Assembly (NCBI GenBank): GCA_002495525.1
Contig: DAFS01000008.1
Span: 1 to 53,615 of the forward strand
Direction of reading: 5' to 3'
DNA from: Euryarchaeota archaeon UBA89
GTDB taxonomy: Archaea > Thermoplasmatota > Poseidoniia > Poseidoniales > Thalassarchaeaceae
DNA: 53,615 nt
Part shown: positions 9,701 through 16,640 of the stretch, piece after piece
Layout: each line of letters begins with the position of its first letter
Position numbering within the stretch: the stretch's first letter is position 1
Translations under genes and position numbers: made by a program
The notes under the pieces: model-generated
Told to the model about the DNA's origin: nothing
Databases searched by the model: none
Seen by the model: the letters and a program-made list of their open reading frames with translations, nothing else

Positions 9701-11762
9701 TGATTTCGAACAAACAGTCCACCGACAAATAATCAAGACGTTATGTCCTAATGCTGGAACAATTAATCACGCTATGTTGTTAGATCCACAATTATTGAGA
9801 GACGACCCTCAATCATTCCTTCCGGATGGTTTCGGACCAGTCAATGTAATTATTCGGTTTTCAGAGAATCTACCTCATGAAGGCTGTGATCCAATAGATC
9901 AAGAAATGCTTTCGATTTCAGGAGCATGGGACCCATGCGCCCAAGTTTTGAATAGTGATCACTATCGTAAGGTATTCCAGTATAACGGACAAGGATTTAG
10001 TCTGATTGGAGGCACACAGTTGTCTGTAGACAATCAGATTGTCTATACTTCAGAAATAGATCAATTAACTGGTCAACCTATTGATAAACCAATGACAGTA
10101 ACTGGGCAATTAGTTGATGAATTGAACACAAATCTATCTAATCGTCCAATACAAGTCCAGTATGAAATGGTTGGTACTGAATTGGGTGTAAACGCTTGTA
10201 ATGGTGGTATAACTGATTCCAACGGTTTCTTTTCAATAGTGTGTCCTCTAAACGATATTCAAGCAGGGCAGGCTAAGGTAACTGTGAACTATTATTCATA
10301 TGAGACCGGAGATCAATACAGATACAAAAACTCTAGTATTACTAAGTTCTTCCCAGTATTCTCTAATTCAACAATGACTGTGCAAGAAGTTGGACCTTTC
10401 AGAACAGATATAGATACATTTAGATTTGAGAATGGTACTGTATTCCCAGTACTTTACTTGAAAGAGTCATTCCACATTGATGCCAAATTAGCCCAAGTTA
10501 ATGGTAATCCGGTTGGAGGTAAATGTCTCAATATTTACCTAGATCCTGAAACCAACACCAGACCCTTTGCAACGGCAATTACCCAAGATGGAACTGGAGA
10601 AATTGAATGGTATTCAGGAGATCCTGACGATAATCCTAGCCGTAAAGGAGTAGAGCCGAGCGGTCAGAAACTTGAAGGTTTTAGAACAATTAGAATTGCA
10701 TATGAACCGACAAAAGAATTACCTGGTGGGTGTAAAGCAGAAACAACACCTGTTGTGAATGGATCATATGAAGACATAGAAGTCCTTGTAAGAAGCAAGG
10801 TGGATATTCTATTGAAAGATCATTGGGCAAGAGCTGAAGGATACCAAGAAGGAGATATTGTAACCGGAAAAGTTTCAATTTTACGAGACAGACTAGATGT
10901 TTCAGTAGAAGGCGAGACAGTCATTTTCACTTTCCAATATTGGAATGGAACGGGCTATGTAACCAATAATGTTGAGTACTCTGTTACAAATGAAAAGGGC
11001 GAAGCAAATTTCAGTTTCGTTTACAGTGGTAAAGAAGTACCTGGAGGAACAAAAGGAAATGAACTCGCTGTGAATGGTCAATGGAGAGTATTAGTTCACT
11101 TCCAAGAATCGTCATTCTTCCAAGAGGAATTTTTGAATAGCACCCCCACAATTGAACTCGGGGATGTCGCAGCTTCTTCGGAAACAAATTTCTGGACCTT
11201 TAGAGTAATCACAGTACTTGGAATTCTCTTTTCGTTTGCTCTATTAATTGGTGCAATAATGTATAGAAATTATAATGAAAGAAGAAGAATTGAGATTATT
11301 CGTGGTATTCTTACAGATTCTTTAATGTCACTAAAAGCCTCTAATGATTACATAGCAACAATATTTGATTGTTACAAGCAATTGGTCAGATTCTTCAGAA
11401 GTAGGGGGGCTATGAAGAAGGTGTATGAAACGACTAGAGAGTTCGAAGATGCAGTACATACAATGCTAGGTGGAATAACTCCTCCAGAGGATTTAGATAC
11501 GCTATTCTCGATATTTGAAGAGGCTAGATATTCAGATCATGAAATAGGTGCCGACCAAAGAGACAGAGCAATGGAAGCACTTCAGTCAATAATTAACCAT
11601 TTGAGCAATTCACTTGGTGAGAGTATGTTGAACCGAACCTCATCTACAGAATCAGGACTTTACGGTTCAGTTGTAAAGGCAGGTACATTCGTTGATTCTG
11701 AAGGACAGACAAGGATTGCAGGTATTGATGATGACGATGAAAGAGATGGTTTTTCGCTATAA
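3780..11762 (+). CDS. Giant surface protein: acidic Ca-binding-type repeats, cupredoxin-like module, Ig-like domains, TM and DUF4129-like tail
   Basis: A 2660-residue protein, the largest in the window. Residues 16-40 form a signal/anchor segment (MVAGVMVFIMLFST). Residues about 120-1300 hold more than 25 DxDNDG-type loops resembling thrombospondin type 3/EF-hand calcium motifs. They are interrupted near 310-405 by a cupredoxin-like beta module that lacks visible copper ligands. Residues about 1300-2460 look like Ig/Big-1-type beta domains with many NxS/T sites. A transmembrane helix (VITVLGILFSFALLIGAIMY) at about 2475-2497 is followed by a 160-residue cytoplasmic part. That part resembles DUF4129 (CYKQLVRFFRSRG, then LFSIFEEARYS). 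Translation may start at GTG 3780 or ATG 3789. The protein is inferred to be cell-surface and adhesive or structural. Confidence 0.85.
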   Translation: MVAMKGKLQENISLKGLKKSMVAGVMVFIMLFSTQMYSFQDFEPYSEEESEWGPVIKRTAFQQIDVADGPMAESSEIQLGAEYSFSHPAFSDPMYHDPLSMYGKVSDPAALAIDPSYGFLLEETDTEDHDNDGISDLNDLDDDNDGISDLIERFDGCYGTDPFDHDNDGIQDEFDWDDDNDGLLEGPIDWSQGADPKNNTEDRYVIPTAIHPWTQTVVGTGYRIDQNLLDHDNDGVTDEDIDGNGKGSYDEDDDNDGRIDQFTWPCDFDSDGIQDYFDLDDDDDSVPDLWDAHPWNSQITSNITENNLWNDWVEWDVGPSTFTIIVDSTGINPENITIETGDIITWINIDTEDRTLQSQGNIFPNSLISANGGQWSFQFNSTSQQILYQNIGLSSTSQGNISVTQSTFTGSDYYGDYVGGVDFVEREKAWHPKVQAFSSIVDGDLDGDGIPNFLDPDNDNDGSPDSSDTDDDNDGLADMYDVDDDNDGILDTCLQTDTNLDASGDYPIPNQPFYDGSIMTPGVDCEIDYDRDLDDDRYRVIDQDYDLIWDWLDTDLGGVPIPDNTVGGTLTDASDLPWDLDNDGQINEEDIFPTVPQSTVDTWDCPSLTNPNPSNPDDNCYLMRKSYTGFNDWDEDGINNWDDIDDDNDGIFDWLDIDDNCDLDDDNDLHLLNGSKYRDDGPNDIDTDVDGDGLPNDEDWDDDNDGISDYYDPDDGNCGIQDLDATDPFDNTYPTSDGDLLDGSADGQLYAFPIVYQMYWNQTWMFNPFTSDNGFVLDYNGFDEANPTASGQIPELYWHVIQKWSPYNGGNHFDIDIDGDSLINGIDVDQDGDGLPDWWDQDEGNDGLLDVNDIKMGGSFDDNTCGATLFWIYVPQQPQAIDHECGIFYAWYFGAPLVTPTRANQVEYTYPYSTRADPDYSDGAYNGSNSQGQWTCNKNCFHFTFDPQSGVSPTAAVTYNQMKDNRDLWIAYIGLTYGFFQWTADSNANFFPDERADLLNNDVDPDDDCGAPVTGNMEPQCLFNDTADLDDDFDGVYDHWDVDDDSDGIWDYFEVDSNDDLDDDTGTIPPGNFYTGSNCEDNDDDGTDTDPDEDGWFQAVHDKGVLGQGLLNPKYYDVDNDNDGVPDGEDPDDDNNGVLDSDQELLCFVGEEQMTWDHDNDGIVNWKDDDWDGDGRSNLIELNTATPFISAWDHDNDGLRDDIDLDDDSDGMKDEDEIMLWPSRYGSESTNPWDHDDFGGGEGIANPTDPNTGPDAIDEDDDNDSRIDTDWDQLEEENGSSSDWDSDNDGILDEDDKIPTRITLTSPDVLWLDNLYAAKFNGTVSWLDLDQGVFAPAENLPVQVHIAWTRNGTSAVETVDVLTDADGKFVVGQFLFPEDLPVGSNTTYHVYAEVTEMFLHDGSSTQPVPTEVRANTTIDYVAWTYFRSDEQPLFVDYKVHYAADWDRGIFDNKLSHAPISFTVHGGPFGNLTHPTIFDGYGYGYRADSGGWVSLSFVQTSGSQGVWKQVQWNSTIDNGPGKVPGAYEEIVWDNTSKSHSVVGLYEYTNTSLPIGDYMFIGESRPDLGGEMPWPYLEGDKTDSFAIRSMHRMYVEADIITPSIRPVYFYDSTQFTGSSFGAWRALFHAPSLANAGLEYSDVSLGKQYPMLWDGTPQGLTGEAANLRSFISSNGTHWFIAMQNGGDFNVPPCGPINPLDPASEVRCEIVPEMFTGETFRVFGTVWNRTMTAWPHDAMALQVDIDKNGVFAGSQETGFARVPDMINGEAVFDYNWTWYSQYPAGVYGIRADFTNSNYYFTGNQSAVLAPTGAYVNVSVIGTTDFQLNNIPRLYRGQNTTIEARVIDNAYQPVRDAPVNYTWSADGTSDVAVTDINGVFKINLTIGEMHELGNFSLSFTYPGDTYRQGSSSGIDLWVVSRTYIDLQSTTENRLSSGDIWEFTAQVTDDNRTAAIKDKGELLDGCDENGGEILVILEGVDFEQTVHRQIIKTLCPNAGTINHAMLLDPQLLRDDPQSFLPDGFGPVNVIIRFSENLPHEGCDPIDQEMLSISGAWDPCAQVLNSDHYRKVFQYNGQGFSLIGGTQLSVDNQIVYTSEIDQLTGQPIDKPMTVTGQLVDELNTNLSNRPIQVQYEMVGTELGVNACNGGITDSNGFFSIVCPLNDIQAGQAKVTVNYYSYETGDQYRYKNSSITKFFPVFSNSTMTVQEVGPFRTDIDTFRFENGTVFPVLYLKESFHIDAKLAQVNGNPVGGKCLNIYLDPETNTRPFATAITQDGTGEIEWYSGDPDDNPSRKGVEPSGQKLEGFRTIRIAYEPTKELPGGCKAETTPVVNGSYEDIEVLVRSKVDILLKDHWARAEGYQEGDIVTGKVSILRDRLDVSVEGETVIFTFQYWNGTGYVTNNVEYSVTNEKGEANFSFVYSGKEVPGGTKGNELAVNGQWRVLVHFQESSFFQEEFLNSTPTIELGDVAASSETNFWTFRVITVLGILFSFALLIGAIMYRNYNERRRIEIIRGILTDSLMSLKASNDYIATIFDCYKQLVRFFRSRGAMKKVYETTREFEDAVHTMLGGITPPEDLDTLFSIFEEARYSDHEIGADQRDRAMEALQSIINHLSNSLGESMLNRTSSTESGLYGSVVKAGTFVDSEGQTRIAGIDDDDERDGFSL
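4143..7680 (+). repeat. Acidic DxDNDG-coding repeat tract
   Basis: Within the giant gene, short GAT/GAC-AAT-GGT codon blocks recur irregularly and encode DDDNDGI-like loops, often followed by a hydrophobic residue and a further Asp. Spacing is variable, so this is a degenerate protein repeat rather than a clean DNA satellite. It is broken by non-repetitive inserts near 4710-5000, 5990-6250 and 6340-6780. The loops are of the type that bind calcium in thrombospondin and dockerin folds; binding here is inferred. Confidence 0.85.
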
Positions 11763-11908
11763 TCTCTAAATCTGAAGTCCGTAATTAACTGTGGCGTGTT
11801 AAACAACCACATTGGCCGCAGTGCAACGAATTAACCTCTTGGCGAGTAGTAGCATTCATAACAGGTCGTCAGGTGGCCGCGATACCTAAGAAACGTCGAG
11901 GGAGTTAT

Positions 11909-12274
11909 ATGAGTAAGAACAACAGAAAGACCAACGCGGCCCTAATCGCCTTAATCGGCGATTTAAAGGCTCAGAGCAGGTCAACTGGTTCTGCACTATG
12001 GCGAGACGTTGCATTGCGACTGGAAACCAGTCGCAGTAATTGGGCTGAACCGAACCTAAGCCGTCTTTCGCGATACGCAGCGAATGAAGGAATGGTCCTA
12101 GTTCCTGGTAAATTACTAGGAAGTGGAGAAGTAGCAGGTAAGCCCAACGTCGCAGCATATAGTGTCAGTTCTGGAGCCCGCTCTAAAATTGAAGACGCAG
12201 GCGGACGTGTAATTACGATTCGTGAACTAATGAATGAAAACCCAGAAGGTTCGGGGGTGAGAATCCTTGGATGA
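11909..12274 (+). CDS. rpl18e: 50S ribosomal protein L18e
   Basis: A 121-residue archaeal/eukaryotic large-subunit protein with no bacterial namesake of the same type. VVPGKLLGSGE is paralleled here by VLVPGKLLGSGEVAG. The C-terminus NPEGSGVRILG matches the archaeal NPEGSHVRV ending. The start is set at the ATG of MSKNNRKTN because GGGAG sits just upstream and the family begins there. A GTG frame at 11873 adds a basic stretch not seen in the family. It heads the rpl18e-rpl13-rps9-rpoN operon, and its stop overlaps the L13 start. The 146-base gap upstream holds a short TGTGG/CCACA inverted repeat at 11790-11811 and nothing else I can name. Confidence 0.93.
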   Translation: MSKNNRKTNAALIALIGDLKAQSRSTGSALWRDVALRLETSRSNWAEPNLSRLSRYAANEGMVLVPGKLLGSGEVAGKPNVAAYSVSSGARSKIEDAGGRVITIRELMNENPEGSGVRILG

Positions 12275-12752
12275 ATCCGGAACTATAGTGTACGACGCTA
12301 CAGATAAGGTGCTTGGAAGACTGGCTAGTGTAGTTGCAAAACAACTACTTTCCGCTAGAAAAGCAGGCAACCCAGTTAGAATAATTGTTCTAAATGCTGA
12401 AAATGCAATTGTTTCGGGACCACGAGCTCGTGTGTTAGCAGATTATGATTTCAAGTACAAGTTAAATCATCCTCGTAAAGGACCATTCTTCCCTAGAATG
12501 CCAGATCAAATAATGAAGAGAACTGTTCGGGGAATGTTACCATACCAAAAGAATAGTAGTGGTCGAAATGCAGTAAGAGATCTAAGAGTAATGATCGGCT
12601 GTCCGGCCAATCTGTCAGGTGAAGATTTACCTTCAGGACATACATGGGGTGACACAACAGCTCTAGATCGTCCACTACCAGTTAAGTTTGTACGACTAGG
12701 AGAAATATCATCATCACTTGGTGTCGATGCGACACGTTGGGGAGGTCAGTAA
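12267..12752 (+). CDS. rpl13: 50S ribosomal protein L13
   Basis: A 161-residue ribosomal protein, uL13 family. DATDKVLGRLASVVAKQLL is the standard N-terminal motif. GPFFPRMPDQIMKRTVRGML is the conserved basic loop that contacts 23S rRNA. Translation starts at TTG 12267 with a GGTGA motif six bases upstream, and the start lies inside the last codons of rpl18e, so translation is coupled. Length fits the archaeal form with its C-terminal extension. It is second in the operon. Confidence 0.95.
   Translation: MDESGTIVYDATDKVLGRLASVVAKQLLSARKAGNPVRIIVLNAENAIVSGPRARVLADYDFKYKLNHPRKGPFFPRMPDQIMKRTVRGMLPYQKNSSGRNAVRDLRVMIGCPANLSGEDLPSGHTWGDTTALDRPLPVKFVRLGEISSSLGVDATRWGGQ
12741..12746 (+). promoter_or_regulatory. 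Shine-Dalgarno site of rps9
   Basis: GGAGGT, a complete match to the anti-Shine-Dalgarno sequence, eight bases before the ATG of rps9 and within the last codons of rpl13. It decides the rps9 start. Confidence 0.85.
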
Positions 12753-12754
12753 AT

Positions 12755-13201
12755 ATGGCTAAGAAAAAAGGTAAAATTTCAGTTGAAACAAGTGGTAAAA
12801 GAAAGACTGCAGTAGCGCGTGCAACAGTTCGTAAAGGGCAAGGTCGCGTCCGAGTTAACAACCAACCTATTCACATAATGGAACCAACTCTTGCACGTCG
12901 CAAAGCACTCGAACCAGTCCAAATTGCTGAAGCAATGGGCCGTCTAAGTGACGTTGACATCGTTGTAGACGTTCAAGGCGGAGGGCAAATGGGTCAAGTA
13001 GATGCAATTAGAACTGCCATCGCTCGTGGATTAGTCAAATGGAATCGTGGCGCACACAAAGATGAGGGTGATGACGAAGAATTGAAAAATGAATACTTAA
13101 GATTCGATCGCAGTCTTCTTGTTAATGATCCAAGACGCAAAGAAGCCAAACATCAAATGGGTCGTGGTGCCCGTGCCAAATGGCAGAAATCATATAGATG
13201 A
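12755..13201 (+). CDS. rps9: 30S ribosomal protein S9
   Basis: A 148-residue small-subunit protein, uS9 family. The N-terminal SGKRKTAVARATVRKGQGRV and the basic C-terminal tail GRGARAKWQKSYR, which reaches the P-site tRNA, are diagnostic. The start is the ATG at 12755 because a full GGAGGT Shine-Dalgarno sequence sits eight bases upstream. A frame from 12737 would bury that motif. It begins directly after the L13 stop. Confidence 0.96.
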   Translation: MAKKKGKISVETSGKRKTAVARATVRKGQGRVRVNNQPIHIMEPTLARRKALEPVQIAEAMGRLSDVDIVVDVQGGGQMGQVDAIRTAIARGLVKWNRGAHKDEGDDEELKNEYLRFDRSLLVNDPRRKEAKHQMGRGARAKWQKSYR

Positions 13202-13212
13202 GGTGAATAAAT

Positions 13213-13419
13213 ATGTTGATACCAGTCCGTTGTTGGAGTTGTGGGAAAGTTATCGCTCACAAATATGAAGAATACAAAGAAGCAGTAGTAAATGGAGAAG
13301 ATGCCCAAGTTGTTTTGGATAATTTAGGTATGGAAAAATATTGCTGCCGGAGAATGTTTGTCGCTCATATCGATTTAATCGATGAAGTGGCGCCGTTCAG
13401 CATTGCTCGTGAAAACTGA
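13213..13419 (+). CDS. rpoN: DNA-directed RNA polymerase subunit N (Rpb10)
   Basis: A 68-residue zinc-binding subunit of the archaeal RNA polymerase, the homologue of eukaryotic Rpb10. The N-terminal LIPVRCWSCGKVIAHKYEEY provides the Cx2C pair C7/C10. KYCCRRMFVAHIDLID provides the adjacent cysteines C44 and C45, giving the characteristic zinc bundle. GAGGTGA at 13200-13206 is six bases before the start and overlaps the rps9 stop. It is last in the ribosomal operon, as in many euryarchaea. Confidence 0.97.
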   Translation: MLIPVRCWSCGKVIAHKYEEYKEAVVNGEDAQVVLDNLGMEKYCCRRMFVAHIDLIDEVAPFSIAREN

Positions 13420-13470
13420 GTTTACACTTAGGTTAGGGCTTTGAACCCAAAGAACCCCCATTGAATAACA

Positions 13471-13548
13471 GGGCCTGTAGGTTAGCTTGGTCTATACTTC
13501 GCGGCTGGGGGTCGCGCGACCCAGGTTCAAATCCTGGCTGGCCCACCA
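13471..13548 (+). tRNA. tRNA-Pro (GGG)
   Basis: A full cloverleaf can be drawn. The acceptor is GGGCCTG with CTGGCCC, then A73 and an encoded CCA. T8 and A9 are followed by a D-arm with GCTTGG. The anticodon stem is CGCGG/TCGCG with loop CTGGGGG, so the anticodon is GGG. The T-stem is CCAGG/CCTGG with loop TTCAAAT. The acceptor has a U6-U67 mismatch and the D-stem ends in U13-U22. There is no intron. It lies 51 bases after rpoN and may be read from the same transcript. Confidence 0.95.
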
Positions 13549-13624
13549 TTCTTACTCAGCTTATGCAAGACATTTCTGAAGTCTCAATACGCACGTTCAA
13601 GTCGCCCCCCTCTTCTCAATAGAC

Positions 13625-15754
13625 ATGATTGGTGAGCGCCCAACCGGCGATGATAAGCAGGCGCTTGTCTCTTGGCTTACCAAGCAAATTTCATACTATT
13701 CAAATCTATACTATAATCAAGCTATATCTGAAATTTCCGATGCCGAATTCGATTCATTATGGTCTGAATTAAAAAGATTAGACCCACAAAATCCTCAACT
13801 TGAAATGGTTGGTTCAGACTCTATTCCAGGCAGTAAAAAAATTACTCACTTATTTCCGATGCGTAGTCTAGATAAGGCAACCACAATAAAAGAAATCCGC
13901 CATTTTGTTTCCGAAACAACTGTAGATGGTAAACAGTTTGTCTGTCAGCCTAAACTTGATGGTTCAGCACTTTCTATAGAATATAGGAGAGGTAGATTGG
14001 TTAGAGCCGCAACGAGAGGTAATGGTACAAGAGGAGAAGACGTTACTGCCAATGCTAGAAGGATTTCTAATGTTCCAGAATCAATCAATTGGGATGGTGA
14101 TTGTCATATTAGAGGAGAAGTAATAATGCCATTATCAATTTTTCATAAAAAGTATTCTTTGGTCGCTCCTAATCCTCGTAATCTTGCTGCCGGATGCCTT
14201 AGACAAAAAACAAAGGAATCAGGTAAAGCTAAGCCTGAAGATTTAATTTTTCTTGCTTATGATGTTAAATTTCCTGGGCTAGATTCTAAACACCCAGATA
14301 GCCCCCCATCTCCAAATTTCAATTATGATTCTGATTTAAACGAATGGCTTTCAACTAATGGAATACAAATAGCAGGAAATGCAGTTGTTACTGCCGATAA
14401 TACTGAAGAATTAACTCAGAAGATTTCATCTATTACAGAATATTGGACTGAAAAAAGAGATAGTATTGAATGGGAAATCGACGGAGTAGTCATCAAGCTC
14501 GATTTACTATCAAAGAGAGAATCTCTTGGAATGACCGCTCATCACCCTCGATGGGCTCTTGCGTGGAAGTTTCCCCCAGAGGAAGCAAATACTGTTCTAA
14601 TGGGTGTGGATTGGCAAGTAGGACGAACGGGTACAGTGACTCCAGTCGCTAGAGTCGCACCGGTTACCGTATCTGGCGTAACAGTTGAAAATGTAACTTT
14701 GCACAATTCTGGTGAAGTAGATAGATTAAAAATTGCAATTGGCGATAAAGTAAAGTTGGTCAGACGAGGCGATGTAATTCCCAAAATAGTTGAAGTCATA
14801 GGTAAAGCAACTTTTGCAGATATTGAAGGCAGAATTCATTCAGATGGTGCAAAATTCAATGAAAATCTGCCTAAATATTCTCAAATTATTATTCCTACTT
14901 CCTGTCCAAGGTGTGAAACAGATTTGATTCAGGATGGTGCATTTATACGATGTACAAACATGAATTGCCCCTCACGTCTAGAGAGAACTATACTTTATTG
15001 GGCTCGATCACTAGAATTAGATGGTGTTGGCGAGAAATTAGTTCAGCAGTTATGTTCGGATGGCCTAGTAAAAAATTTACCTGATCTTTATGAGTTGAAA
15101 GTTAGTGATATTTCGAATCTTGAAAGAATGGGCATAAAGTCCGCAACCAATGTTATAGGAGAATTAGAATCTAGTAAGAAAATGTCACTTAGTAAGTTCC
15201 TTTCAGCTCTTGGTATCCCTGGAATAGGTCCTGAGATAGCTGCCTCTGTGGCAACTAAAGTTTCATCTATAGAAAATCTCTTAATCTTAGCCAATAAAAG
15301 GAATGAAGATTTTGAAGAAACTAATTCTGCAATCAATTTGTTAATTGAAATTGATGGTATAGGAGAAAAAGTAGCAAATCAGATTCTAGATGGTTTAGCT
15401 ATTAGGATGGATATGGTACAAAGACTTCAATCACATCTAGAAATTTATTCCGAATTAAAGCCTGTATCAAATGGTTCTTTAACGGGAAATACATTTTGTA
15501 TAACTGGGACTTTGACACGTTCCCGTAAAGAAATAGCATTATTGATAAAATCAAATGGGGGTAAGATAGTTAGTTCTGTTTCTAAGAATCTTAGCTATCT
15601 CGTTGCAGGTGAGTCGGCCGGTTCAAAACTTCAAAATGCTGATAGATTGGGAGTTGAAGTGATAAACGAGAATCAACTAAACGAGATGTTAGAAGTGGAG
15701 GAGGTTACAACTTTGTCCAAAGAAAAATCTCAAAAATCTCTAATGGATTTTTAA
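13625..15754 (+). CDS. ligA: NAD-dependent DNA ligase
   Basis: A 709-residue ligase that seals nicks using NAD. Domains in order: N-terminal Ia region, adenylation domain with the nucleotide lysine K110 in PKLDGS, OB fold with GRTGTVTPVARVAPV, a four-cysteine zinc finger from about C427 (CPRCETDLI, then CTNMNCPSR), helix-hairpin-helix repeats, and a C-terminal BRCT domain at about 620-700 (TFCITGTLTRSR). All parts are intact and length is as in bacteria (about 670). Most archaea use ATP-dependent ligases, so this is a probable lateral acquisition; whether an ATP ligase is also present lies outside the window. Its TAA stop directly abuts the convergent PAC2 stop. Confidence 0.97.
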   Translation: MIGERPTGDDKQALVSWLTKQISYYSNLYYNQAISEISDAEFDSLWSELKRLDPQNPQLEMVGSDSIPGSKKITHLFPMRSLDKATTIKEIRHFVSETTVDGKQFVCQPKLDGSALSIEYRRGRLVRAATRGNGTRGEDVTANARRISNVPESINWDGDCHIRGEVIMPLSIFHKKYSLVAPNPRNLAAGCLRQKTKESGKAKPEDLIFLAYDVKFPGLDSKHPDSPPSPNFNYDSDLNEWLSTNGIQIAGNAVVTADNTEELTQKISSITEYWTEKRDSIEWEIDGVVIKLDLLSKRESLGMTAHHPRWALAWKFPPEEANTVLMGVDWQVGRTGTVTPVARVAPVTVSGVTVENVTLHNSGEVDRLKIAIGDKVKLVRRGDVIPKIVEVIGKATFADIEGRIHSDGAKFNENLPKYSQIIIPTSCPRCETDLIQDGAFIRCTNMNCPSRLERTILYWARSLELDGVGEKLVQQLCSDGLVKNLPDLYELKVSDISNLERMGIKSATNVIGELESSKKMSLSKFLSALGIPGIGPEIAASVATKVSSIENLLILANKRNEDFEETNSAINLLIEIDGIGEKVANQILDGLAIRMDMVQRLQSHLEIYSELKPVSNGSLTGNTFCITGTLTRSRKEIALLIKSNGGKIVSSVSKNLSYLVAGESAGSKLQNADRLGVEVINENQLNEMLEVEEVTTLSKEKSQKSLMDF

Positions 15755-16561
15755 TTAACCATACATGTTTGAAGCATCATTGGTTGCTTGTTCAGCACCA
15801 GGATTTAGTTGTAAAGCCATCATTTCTCTAATTTGTTCTTCTATTCTCTGAGCTTCTACCAATAACGGCTCAGAGTCTAAATAAATCGCAGGAAGTAATT
15901 TATCGAGACAATTGATTATTCTCGCCGCAGCCCTAGAATCAGGAATAGTGCCATTTCCGAACTCTCCCGATGCTTCTGCTAACATTGCGATACTATTTAC
16001 CGACCTTCTTCTGCTTTCACCCATCATTACTCCGGTCATCCCTCCTATGATTCCCTGTTTCAGAAGTGGAATTTTTAGTTGACTCAACATCTTGTGAGAC
16101 TCTTCTATAGAACCAATCCCTAGTAATGATCCATCAGAATCATCTTCATCGAAAACAGTATGCTTATTTTCAACTCCGGGTGAATAAGCATCAATCATTA
16201 TTGTGGCACTAGCATTGGATTGTTTAATCCAATCAATTAAGGCACCAGATAACGGTAAGCACATCTCTGCAGGAACTTGAATCTCTGAAGCGATTAAAAC
16301 CACTTTATTACATTCTTCCATATTGCATATTGGCTCTCCTGCATAGAATCTCAAAGGAGGAAGGGGCATTCCTTCCTGAACTAAACAAACTGCAGGCAAA
16401 GAAGGATGCCGTACGCCACCGACTAATTTCAAATTCAATTTATCAACTAAATAATGTGCAACAATACTGCTAACAAATCCTAGTGAAGGAAAACAATTGA
16501 CTACTAATGCTCCCGTAATATCAATTTCAGAATCAAACTGTATCTCCGGTTGTGACGTCAT
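15755..16561 (-). CDS. PAC2-family protein (proteasome-assembly-chaperone-like)
   Basis: A 268-residue member of the PAC2 family, which includes eukaryotic proteasome assembly chaperone 2 and archaeal PbaB-type proteins. GALVVNCFPSLGFVSSIVAH is the usual opening glycine loop. GGVRHPSLPAVCLVQEG, LIASEIQVP and KQGIIGGMTGVMMGESRRR follow the family order. The C-terminus is a helical tail. Archaeal members are linked to proteasome activity or ATP-dependent chaperoning, but this protein's partner is not shown by the neighbours. It is the paralogue of the gene at 21990. It is divergent from the nuclease gene across 79 bases. Confidence 0.88.
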   Translation of the reverse strand: MTSQPEIQFDSEIDITGALVVNCFPSLGFVSSIVAHYLVDKLNLKLVGGVRHPSLPAVCLVQEGMPLPPLRFYAGEPICNMEECNKVVLIASEIQVPAEMCLPLSGALIDWIKQSNASATIMIDAYSPGVENKHTVFDEDDSDGSLLGIGSIEESHKMLSQLKIPLLKQGIIGGMTGVMMGESRRRSVNSIAMLAEASGEFGNGTIPDSRAAARIINCLDKLLPAIYLDSEPLLVEAQRIEEQIREMMALQLNPGAEQATNDASNMYG

Positions 16562-16640
16562 TGCTAGATAGTAATAGCCGATGGTGTTAATCCTTATGAC
16601 GCCACGAGCGTGACATCGGATAGTCAGGCAGGTCGAAATT

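Noticed and set aside
3779..11883. Shared sequence GGTGGYCGCGAT at 3779 and 11872, near the starts of the giant gene and rpl18e
   Set aside because: Eleven of twelve bases match, but only two copies were seen and each overlaps a possible GTG start. Chance cannot be excluded.
11763..11908. Possible structured leader RNA before rpl18e
   Set aside because: Only a five-pair TGTGG/CCACA inverted repeat was found; too weak to call an ncRNA or autoregulatory site.
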